Of a stretch of DNA of 64,000 nt, positions 34,421 to 46,400 are shown one piece after another (the stretch's first letter is position 1; each line of letters begins with the position of its first letter). The notes under the pieces are model-generated. The model saw only the letters and a program-made list of their open reading frames with translations, did no database searches and was not told the origin of the DNA. The stretch is taken from positions 78,212,417-78,276,416 of the forward strand of contig NC_134702.1 of NCBI RefSeq assembly GCF_043290135.1. Reading direction: 5' to 3'. Both the position numbers and the translations under genes were made by a program. Source of the DNA: Rhipicephalus microplus (taxonomy: Eukaryota > Arthropoda > Arachnida > Ixodida > Ixodidae).

Positions 34421-37400
34421 GTGAGTCCTTCCTTTCTATATATTTCTACAGTCGTCGTGCTGCAGTGGTTGCCACAGCGTTTGTCATCGATTACTGTAGC
34501 TTTGTGTTGCATCTTTTTGCTTCGTCCATTCTATAGAAAAACCCGACAGCGCTAAGTTACATGTTATTGCTAAATTTCGCCCAATTTAAGCCTCGATGAC
34601 AATCATTGCTGCACCGAATTTACCCCTCACTTCTTTAATCGTAGAAAACGTGGAAGGTATTTTTGTTGAGTAGGGAATCCTACTTCGAGATCGCGCTAGG
34701 TGTCGATTCCAGTAGTGTTCGGCATCTAGCGAGGCTGCACGTGTATGTGTAGCCGACGCTGGCAGTAGTCAAATTTATTTAGTGTGTTTATTAAATACAG
34801 TTAAATGTTGCGCTTTTCACTTGCTGTGGCGGGAATTCGGGACATGTAAATAGCACGAATGCTTGTGGCAACAGCAGGTCTTTGTTGGCCAACATTGCAA
34901 CCATGACACTTCCAAATTTTTTATCCGTGTGTTATGTAGTGCCCTTCTGAGTTCTGGCATTCTTATTTTTCCAGCGTTTCGACGAAGACTTCGACGTTTT
35001 TGTCGACATTACAGAAGTGGACGTGATCGAAAATAAATCGAGAATAAAAGTCCGACTGACCAGCCAAGTCCGGTGAGTAGTTTTGCATCTTTAGCAATAC
35101 ACTTACAAGCTGCTTGTTGCACACTGCTTTGAGAAAAACGGTGGCTAAAGTTTTCATTTAAAACAGACCTCTCAATTGGATAAGCCTCTTAGCTTGGTAG
35201 TTGTAACAAAAAAAGGGTGAGGTGGTTTTTCATAACAGCTTGACAAAATGCAGTTTCTGTGTTGCTATTACAGGATAGCAGATGTTCTGGAAGAGTCTGC
35301 ACAGCCGTCACAGCCAGCACGGACCGGTGCATACTGCCTCCCAGATGTACCACCAGACATTGCCTGGATGGTAAAATGCCACCAGCCAGGGCAGTACTTC
35401 GTAGGTCGCTCTCGAGTACTACAGTGGCTTCACCATGACTTGTACTTATACGACATGTGAGTAATATTTACGTAGATACTGTGCAATATCCTGTTTGAAA
35501 GTGCTTTGAAACTTTTCTTCACATTCATCTTTTACCCGCTCTCGTGGGTTAAAAAAAAAGGGGGGGGGGACATCCATGGTGAATAAACAAAAAAAATTGC
35601 AGAAAAAGCACTCAAATGCTAGAAAAAATATCTGACATGTCATAGTGCCATCTGTGCAGCTGAAGGAAGCTTCAATGAAGCATGACCCCTTGGTGACAAA
35701 CCATGGAGTAGTCACAATGCCCACTTGTTTCCTCCCGTGATTAAATATATATTGTTTTTGTTTACATCATTGTGGTCACTATCTTCAAGGTACCAGCTGG
35801 TTGGAATGCTGCATAAAGTCTCGCTCAAATGCAAGGAGTAGAAAACAGTGGCATCAAAGTAGTGCCAGTGCCCCCTCCATATCTGTACTGACATTCTTTA
35901 ATGAGCTAAAAGATCATGGTTTCAGCCTGCTTGTGGTAGCCAGCACAGAAAACTGTGATGACTCTTGAAAACTTTGTATAAGACCCAACAACAGGTATAC
36001 GAACAATATAGATGCTTCTATGATGCCTTTCAATGCCTGTTGCATTGTTGGTACAGTCGACTCTTGTTAATACGAAGTTCCCGAGAACCGCAAAAAACTT
36101 CGAATTAAACGAACTTCCAATTAGGCAGAAATCACAAAAACATGGCATCTTTATTAGGTTCAAAGCCGGCAGTTCTTTACGAAAAGTAGTCGGTCATCTT
36201 CGTCTGCTTCTGTTTGCCGAATCTAGCAGTGGAAAGCAGGTTTTGGAAGGCGTAGATGTGCCCAAGTGCTTCTTTAGCGTTGTTCTCCCAAGTGAAAAAC
36301 CGCTGCGCGAGAGCGAGGCCCGCAGCTACATCGGCAGCCTTCGGTTGTGGCTTGCTTTCAATGTCATCTTCGTCGTCGCTTTGATGAACGCTTTCGTGGG
36401 GCCGAACAATCTGCACAATCTCGCTGTCCGTCAGTGCACCGCACGTTTTGACTGTGCTGTCCACGGCGACATAATCTTCAAAGCAGGGGTCACCGAGGAC
36501 GACGTCAAAGCTGCTGTCACCGAGAGCGGCGTCAACAATGCTGTCGTCAAGCTCGCTTCGCATTTCCACCGGCGGACAAGAAGCCTCTCCCGAAGAATTT
36601 GCCACGAAACCACAGGCCCTGAAGCAGTTGGCGATGGTCTCATTCTTCACGCAGCCCCACGCTCGCGCTAGCATGTGGATGGCACTAATTAAACTCGCCT
36701 CGTATTGCGAGGACTTATCCATGCACAGAATCATGCGCTCGATGAGATGCTTCCTGTACAGGACATTCACATTTTTGATTATGCCCTGGTCCATGGGCTG
36801 CAACACAGATGTCATGTTTGCGGGCAAGTACGCAAGATGGATGGCACTCAAGGCTGGTACGTCCATGTGGGCACTGCATTGGTCGACAAGGAACAACACC
36901 TTGCAGTTCGATGATGCGAACTTCCGATCCAGTTTCCTTATCCAGTCCCTGAAAATGTCGGACGTCATCCACGTCTTTCTGTTAGAAGCATAGTCGACAG
37001 GAAGGGTCCTGACGCCTTTAAAGCACCTAGGCTTAGCGGCCTTCCCGATCACAAGAAGGCGACATCGTTCAGTGCCAGTCATGTTTGCGGCAATCATAAC
37101 AGACACCCTTTCCTTACTACGTTTATCGCCAGCACAGTCGTCGTCTTTAAACGTCAGTCTTGTCTGGTAGCAACCGATAAAAAAGCACAGTCTCGTCTGC
37201 GATAAAGATGTCTTCCGGCTGATACTCCTCAAGGTACCCGCGAAGATTCTCTGCTTTCCATGCTGCAAATGTTTCCTGGTCGACTGACGCCTTCTCTCCA
37301 CACACGCTCTTGAAAATCGGGTCATGGCGCTGTTTGAAGCGCGTCAGTCATCCGTCCGATGCAGCGAAGTCGTTGATGTCCAACATTAACGCAAGAGATG

Positions 37401-40400
37401 AGGCTTTCGCTGGAATGACCTCACCACTGAGAGGAAGTTTGTTGTTGCGTGCCTCTCTGATCCAAATCAGCAGCGCCTTCTCCAAATCCGGGTAGGCGCC
37501 GGTGCGCATTCGCTTCCGTGACATTTTAAACTTGTAATTTGCAAAAGCATCCATTATTGATTGCTTGTTTTTTATAAAATTCGAGAGCATGTTAGGCTTA
37601 ATGCCGTACTTCCGTGCAATGTCTTGCTTGGCAAGGCCTCCCTGCTCTACTTCTTTCAGGACTTCTTTCATCGCCAGATCAAGTGTTCGGTACGAGCCGC
37701 GTTTTGCCATTATTCAACGTCGTGGCCAGCCGAACACGAGGAAATAACTTGCGACGCGCAGCTGACACAGTCAACGAAACACAAGCAGAGACGAGAGAAC
37801 AAGACTGACAGTGAAAGGGATAGCTCGACGTTCGACACGCCGGTGCTGACTGAACAATCTTGCCGCTTCATGCACTGTGGCCCTGCGCACAACGACGATG
37901 TCCACAACAGTGCGCTGCGGACAGCTACGATGGTGACGACAGCAGTGCGGTAGTTGTTCTGGCACTTGAAAAATTGCGCATTTTATTGAAACTAACGGTT
38001 GCCTCGAGGCTCTAGATTAAAAAATAACTTCTATTTAACCAATCTTGTGGGCTTTCAACTTCGAATTATTGAGCATTTTTTTCTATGGTGTTGCATACAA
38101 AACTGACGGGAACACCTCTTGACTTCTAATTAACCGAAAATTCCAATTAAGCGACTTCGAATTATCGGGAGTCAACTGTACATACACTGGATTTCTACTT
38201 ATCTGAAAATGCCCCGCCATGGTGGTCTAGTGGCTAAGGTACTCGGCTGCTGACCCGCAGGTCGCAGGATGGAATTCCGGCTGCGGCGGCTGCATTTTCG
38301 ATGGAAGCGAAAATGCAGGAGGCTCGTGTACTCAGATTTCGGTGCACGTTAAGAACCCCAGGTGGTCGAAATTTCGGGAACCCTTTACTACAGCGTATCT
38401 CATAATCATATGGTGATTTTGGGACGTTAAACGTCAGATATCAATCAATTACTTATCCAAAAATGCCTTTCTGATGTTTTGTTCTAGCCATACTTTCTGC
38501 AGTTATTACCCACAAAGAAACTTGGCTAAAGGCAACCTATTTTCTAGAAATGCAATGCCATTGCAATTGTAACTGTTGCGATTTTTATTCTTTGCATATC
38601 AAAGGGGCTCTTGCCCTCATACTCTTCTTTATCGATCTCTCGATAAAGCTTTGGTCTGCTAGTGAGTAACTTACATTCTTGCTTTTGTAAATATTTTTTC
38701 CTGCTAGGTACCCTGGGAAATTGTACACAGAGGCAGCACGGGCTTTGATCACCAGATTTCCTAACTTGGCTGATGTAGCGGGGACTGGCTATGTGAGTTC
38801 ACATATTATTGCAGAATTGATTGCACTGAAAAGCTTGTCTAATAAATGCCTGCTTTTAAGGACCAACAGTGAAGCGAAATCAGTCATTGACAATAAAAAG
38901 ATAGCTTCTGCAAGAATTTCAGAATTGAACATGGCTCCTCCTGTTCTATAAGCCATTATTCTAAATTGGGACAGGCAGTTACACATGATTAGCCGATGCA
39001 ACATTCAATAGTGAAATGCTGCTCGCCCTCAAGGTCCCTGTGTGATGATAAATCTGCAGGCTTAACTTTGCTTCTGATTGGAATCATTGCATTTTCATTA
39101 AAAAAGTAAAAATTAAAAAATAGCAACGGCACTTTATTACATGAATACGTATTCATGATGTGAGGAAAGGTAATGTTAGAAAGCTGCACTGCCTTCACAC
39201 CATCAAGTGAGTCTACCAAGAAGTCAGAATCCACTACGTTTTCGGTCATTAAATACCTCCATGAAACTAAGGGAGAGCTTCATATGTGACGATGCATTAT
39301 CACTAAGAGCATTGTTCGCAGTCCAAAAATGCTTGTGCGCTGCAAGACAGCATGTAAAGTGCATGTGCTGCACCATTCTTTTTTTCTAGTTAGCTGAGTC
39401 GTGGTGCAGCAGGTGATGTTGAACATGTGTTGTGAGCCTGCAGGTCATTCCGTTTACAAAGGGAACAACCAAGCAGTGTCATTCGGTTTAGTGAGTAATG
39501 AGGAGCAGTGTAAGGAACGCCAACATGCCAAACAACATGGCTGTGGTGATTTCGCTTAGGTGTTGTGAGCTTTGTCTTGTTTTTCTTCCATCTTAATCTT
39601 TAAAAGGTGGTGTCCCTTCAACAAAAAAGTTGAGGTGCATGGAACAGCTTAGTTTTCCTCTTTTGGTCGCTAAATGAAGGTGCTCTATAGCAGCTATCTT
39701 GCATCAGTGCTTCGTTTTTGATCTCCTGATATGGTGCCGTTCATGTCTTCACAGAAGAGAGAACACCTGCTATAGGGAAAAAAGTCCCGCAATATGCTAA
39801 AACAATAATTTGTGCTTGCTTATGGGTGATGGGGTGCAACAGCCCATATGTGTGCCTGTGGCACCACAAGGGCTTAGTGTGTATGCACTGTGTTTTTCAG
39901 TGAGCACTAAAAAGTAGAACATATTCAAACTGTGCTCACCGCACCACAGTGGCTGCTTTTCATTTAGTGGTGAAGTGCAGAAAGAAAAAAGGAACATCCC
40001 AGTACTAAGAACAACTTCTTGCTGGGCGAGTTGGTGCATGTCTGTGGTTTGTAATGTTGCACATACAATCGAACAAACACAGGAAGTAAAAAAGCGTAAA
40101 CGGAAAGAGCGCAAACTATCAACTGGCTTTATTCCTTTGGTTGCTGTAAATATATGCACATTTAGCACATGTCCCAAAAAAATTTGAAAGAAGGTTTGTT
40201 TACATAGACGTATGTATATGTAAGGCATATCGACATGAGGCGTGTATTGGCCCATAATCGCAATGGCAACGTATTGCTGCGTCTCTTGCAGCACACATAG
40301 AGGAACTCTGAGTGCTGAAGAGAAAAAGGTAAGCCGTAAACTTTGCCCCTTGTTTTTTTTTTTTTTTTCCCCAAGCTGATGGTTTTTTTAGCATGAGCTC

Positions 40401-43400
40401 CGGCTACTGCTCTCGAAAATACGTGTTTGCATTCTCCTTTCTATGCAAGTAAGACGTGCAATAGCATTTGTATTCGTGTTCCCATAAATTGTTGCATGCC
40501 AAAGCAAGGCAGTTTTTGCAATGTTTCCGCTAGCAGCTGTTTACCAAGTTAAGGCGACTCATACACTTATGCAGAAGCCACCTTCATGCAACGAACTTTA
40601 TCACAGCTAATTGTGTGTGCCTACGTTTCATTGCATGTGCTGAGCACATCGCATGCTTGAAAAATGTACGCAGTCATGCGCAAGTCATCCCACTAACCGA
40701 TGGCATGCACTTGCTTCTAATTGAGCATGTGCCGTTACCCAAACATAATAAACAAAACACATCAACGAAATATAGGCACACGCAATTAGCTGTGATGAAG
40801 TTAATTGCATAAAGGTGACTTCAGCGTGTAACATAAGCTTCTCCGTCACTTGGTAAATGGTTGCTAGCGAGAACATTACAAAAACTGCCTTACCTTGGCA
40901 CGCAACAATTTTCGGGAACACGAATGCAAATGCTATGGCTCGTCTTACTTGCATAGAAAGGAGAATGCAAACACGTATTTTCGAGAGCAGTAGCCGGAGC
41001 TCATGCTAAAAAAACCATCAGCTTGGGGAAAAAAAAAAAAAAAACAAGGGGCAAAGTTTACGGCTTACCTTTTTCTCTTCAGCACTCAGAGTTCCTCTAT
41101 GTGTGCTGCAAGAGACGCAGCAATACGTTGCCATTGCGATTATGGGCCAATACACGCCTCTCGTCGATACGTCTACGTAAACACACGTGAGCCTGTGTGT
41201 ACTGCGCCATGTGGAGCCTCTAACATAGCTGCTATGCACACAACGGCGGACAGATGGCAGCGATTTTGCATAAGGCCTATACTCGCACATAGTACTTCAA
41301 AGCACCAGCATTTGCACGCCAGCTCAATATTTATTGATCAGAGGTGTGAGCTATCGAAAAGTCAACAGGCAGTGGGGATTCCTAGAAATTTTCGATAAAA
41401 ATATTTCACGTGAGTCATCTCTTTCAATAAAAATATTCTCACCGAGTTGCGATCGCTAATATTTCATATTTCAAGGAACGAGATCGAAAGGTGTCAAGTA
41501 AGGCACAGAGCACACGAGATATTAGTGGTAAACAGCATTGACACAAAGTTCAAGGAAGTCAATTGCATGCAAATGGACTCACTGGCTCACTGAGACTGAT
41601 AAACAGCGCTAGTCTGAGTTTTGGTGTCTCTGAGTCCGAGCGAGTCCCAAGGGCAAAATATATTTCATGAGTGAGCGTATGTGAGCTCTTCATCTTTGCC
41701 GACCTATGTGTGTGCCATTTCACATGCTAGATGGTGTTAGTTGCATCCGGCGGCTTGTCGTTCTCTTAGCTCTTTCAAACTGAAGGTGCAACTAGCTGAC
41801 AATAAGCACACTACTTATGTGTTGTGAACTGCAGCAATCAATGGACTGTGGTATGAATAATTGGCCACCAGAAAGCTATTGCAAAAAAAAAAATAACTGC
41901 ACTTCAAAATTGTTGTCACAGCCCTTTTAAGGGACGTGGCAATGAAAATTATCTTTATTTATGAGGCCAAAGGGATGAAATTCGGCATGCAGATGTCATT
42001 TGTTGTGCTGATATCATAACTGGAATCGGTTTTGAGCTATCTAATGTACCTCTTGAGTTACAACACTTGATAGACTCTCATTGTCATCCCAATATTAATT
42101 AGCTAATTAGACATAAGCTTGTCAAAATTTTTGCATAAGGATATTCACAAGGCTTCATTTTGTGCCATAATGCTATTGGTTTATTTTTAATATTTAAATA
42201 AGCACACAAATTTTTTTAATGTCCCAGACATATTGTCTTACCAACAACTTTTATAAAAAGCCAATTAGAAAAGTCCGTATGATGTGTACACAAATATGGA
42301 CAGCTTTACCGCACTCACCCATGTTTGAGAATCTAAGTGCAAAAAACGGAATGGCTATAGCTTAATTTGTTGTGAAATGGCATAGGGATGACTGACAGCA
42401 ACTGCTCAAAAAATTGAAAGCTGAGAAAATGGAGCCCAAAGATTTTGGAGCTAGAAGTTGATAGAATGGAACTCTGAAGGAAACTGGCTTTATTTTTCAT
42501 TGGAGAAATGCATCTTTGTGGCTATCTAGAGCTCCAATTTGTCCTCTTTATGATGCCAATATGGTGGCACTGTGCCAAGGGAGAGCTTCAAATTTGCATC
42601 TTGCTATGCCCAATTTTCACATAGCTTTTTTTGACGACATCCCACTAGTGAAATGCTTGTTTCTCAACTTTTACTGCTTATTTGGGTCTAAAATCACACT
42701 ATGATGTGACACATGGTCTCAGGATTGCAGAAAAGAATAATTGAAAAACTGAACATTTTGACCAAATTACGATTCCCATTGCCACGTCTCCCCTTAAATA
42801 TGCTCTAACACAATAATCATGTTCTGGCATAAGCTATTTGAAAATATTTTGTGCACTAGAATCCGATTTCAGAGCAGACATAGTGTTGGAAGTTATAATT
42901 ATGCGCCTAAAATACCCCCGAGACCAAATTTTGAAACTCAGGTGCATGTGTGCGATAGTCCTGCATGCGTGAGCACTTCTTAGTGATTATTAGCGAGAAA
43001 TGTTGCCGTTAAAATATTTTAATTTAATTTCAAAGTAAGCAAGAGTGCGCATCTGAGTTTGCATCAACTCGCAACATCACCACTAATATGACAGAGACAG
43101 AGCTCCATGTGATGTTTCGAAAGAAAAGCGAGTATTGTCAACATCACAAGATGTCATGCAGTGCCCGCGTGCACAATACACCAACTGAAATCTGGCAAGG
43201 ACTATTTTTTGTCACCTCCCCACGCTGTCTTGTCACGCTGCTCTCAATGTGGTAGTTGTTGCTTCGGCCAGGATTGCTCTTTTTATTTTTCTGGGGGGAA
43301 GGGGGCACATATTTAGCACTGGCATCGTTTCATTGTTTATCACACATGGGGCCCAGTTTTTATAACTGAGAACAACACCATGGCTTAAATGCACATTATC

Positions 43401-46400
43401 TCGCACTCTCTCTTTCTCGGACACTGGTTGCTTGTTGGTATTTAGGGGAGCATTTTGAACTGACATAAAATTGTTCTAATTCAGTGATGCTAGCATTATT
43501 TATACAATGCATTTGAGCATTAATGATTCAATTTTGGGATGTCCAGACACAAAGCTACAAACTGCAGAAATGAAGGAAAGAAGTGTAAACTTAAGGGCTC
43601 ATTTTTTTTGTAAACAGATTATTCCAAGAACTAACAGACAACAACGCCAAGGAAAGTATAGGGAATGCTATCAGAAGTAACTGTAATGTAAATGTTAATA
43701 AAAGTGAACGAAAAAATAACTTGCCACCGGCACGGATCGAAGAGTGTTCCACACTCATTGTAGTGGCAATGGGCAACACTGACTGACCCTCCCACGTTTA
43801 AATACACATATAGTATACCCATAAGGTGGATGGGGGGATGACCACCACTGTGGCTCAGTGGTAGAGCATCGGACGCATTATTCAAAGGCCTTTGGGCCGG
43901 TACCTGCCAGTGGCAAGGTATCTTTTCGTCCACTTTTCTTTTGTCACATTTACATTACAATTACTTTTAATACCATCATCTATACTTTTCTTGGCATCAT
44001 CACCATCTATTCTCATTATTAATCACTTAAACTGCAGTAATGAAGTTACAAGCAGAACATTCAGTGTAGTTTCCCTTTAAGCTCAATAAGTACCCTTGTG
44101 GGGTCAGAAAAAATAAAAACAAAAGCAGAACAGAAGTGCCGGGGAGGTAAATTTCTTTTTTCATATTTTCTGTTATAAGTTATTGATTAGAGCAATGTTT
44201 ATTTTCAAAAGAAAAGGGATGAATCAATAACAACTTTCCGAAATACTTTTATTATGTGATCTCACTCAACCAAACTGTGATGACAGCTGCTGCAGTGGCA
44301 CTCATTCCTTGTACTTGTTGCCAGTCATACTTTTGTGTGTGAGGCGATCCATGATCACATGATTGCAGTTACCTATTTAAATAACATATTTAGTAACTCT
44401 CTCGTGCTTTACAGGATTCATGGCGAGAAGCTCTAAGATTTAAAGCCAAATATGAAAGGAAGAAAATGAAGGCATTAACAAAGGAGAACACAGAAAGAAT
44501 TCCGCGGAAGAAGAAGCCTACAGAGGACGAGTGCACTGCTCCTCGGCGCACTGAGAGGCCTAGTGTACGTATTTCAAATTTTGCACAGCCCTGCAGACAT
44601 CAGGTTTGTCTTTGCCATCTGGCCAACAAAATTTATCTGTGCTTTCAGGCAGCTGTCTTGGCTGACGCAGAAGATGCCGAGACCATTGCTGGTCACGTTT
44701 TGGCAATGACGAAAGAAGTTGCAAAGGCCAGGCCCGACATGGCCTATATTGAGGACTGTATGAGCAGAACTTTGCCAAGCAGAAGGGAGTGGGTGTCCCA
44801 AGACAGCCCATCTGTTGATGACATCATTAAGAAGTACCCTGCTCTTTTAATCGGCTCCATCGTAAGTTTTTCAGTGTGCATTCATGAATCGAAAGTGGCT
44901 AAAAAGTGCCCAGGGAAATAGCATGCTCTGCTGTTTCGGCCACATCCATCCATTCTTGAGATGTTTGTTTTGCAATTATTTGTTGTACAGTTGTTCTAAG
45001 TATTTTATTAGTTCATCAAGCTTTTCAAAATTTTTATTCTGCAGTTTATTTGATATAAACTATTGAAATGTTATTTACTGACTGTTTGAATTGTTCACTT
45101 TATGCTAACATGATGCATATGTACAATGGCTTGAACAAGAATGCAGTAAAACCCTAATGTACATTTTTGATTAAAGTGTAAAAAGTACACCTAAGATGTG
45201 AAAAAACAGGAAAAATGAAAATAATTTAGCATTGCTGAGCTGTATGGTTTATTTCATTGCTTACACTTATTGCTTTTACTGTTGCGTGGTTCTGTCCAAC
45301 ACACAACCCGAGAGTCTGCTTGTTTAGGGAATATCAGGGAAGCTCGAAACACAGAAATCGCTTGTTGTGACGTCAAGATGGGGCAGAAAGGGGATACAAC
45401 ATCCTTTCTACTACTGATAGCATGAAGCGAGTGAAAGCAGTGTTTGAGTAATATTTCAGTTCATCAAAGAAGCAATGGAGAGTGCCTCTGAACTTGACGC
45501 AATATAGAAGTCGCACAAAGAGAATATAAAAGACGAAGCAACAACTGCAAACCTTTGGCAGATAGCAGAGCAACTCTTGGATTTGTAATCTAGAGTTGCC
45601 AGTTCTGCTTATAACAGGAGGATTCGGGCTTCTTTTTCTGCCGATTTGTTTGGAGAATTTTTCAGTCGCCTGTCGCGTTTTAGTTTGGGGTAATTTGCAT
45701 TTCCAGCAAATATAGTTATTTTAGTTGTCACGTTCCAGAATCCACATTTGTCATTTACTAATAACATTTTTGTTGACTGAAACGTGAATGCATAGGCGTT
45801 TACAGGGTTCCCCATAAAGGGGGCCAAAGGTTCATTGCAGTGGCCCTCAACCCTACTAAGTCTACGTATGGGGAAGATTTTTTGCTCCCCCTTCCCTTAG
45901 GTGACTAGGTGAGCTAGGCTGGCCCCTGTGACCCGCTTTCCATGTGCAGGCCTATGGTTATGTGTTCAAACATATGTTGAGGGAAACTCAAGTAAACGTC
46001 AAATATATGTCGGGGGAAAATTATAAATAACGTTCATCATGCCATGGCAACATAATGGAAACCATGCTAAGAAGTATCTATGTGCTTTTGTTGATAGTCT
46101 TGTATATTGATTCAAGAAATCGTGGAATCACTAGGATTATGCCAAATAGGCCAATTTAGTGCTTCAGCACTAATTTGTGAATGCAAGATGAACTTACTGG
46201 TACATTAGTGACAGTAAAAGGGTCAAATAAAACTTGCAACATTGCCTGGTGCATTTACTCATGACAATCAGTCAGTTGTTCGAGTGCCTGGTGTAATACC
46301 GTAGAAAGTCTAGTGCTACGGCAGCCAAAGTGATCACTACTTCACGATACCTTTGCGAGATTGTCGCCTTATTTGCCAATGTTTGGTAGCTACAACATAT

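Noticed and set aside
36033..36993. Plus-strand frames of 212 and 151 residues
   Set aside because: Antisense of the Tigger transposase.
39797..40294. 165-residue minus-strand frame overlapping the palindrome
   Set aside because: Extends into the inverted repeat arm and shows no domain; likely chance.
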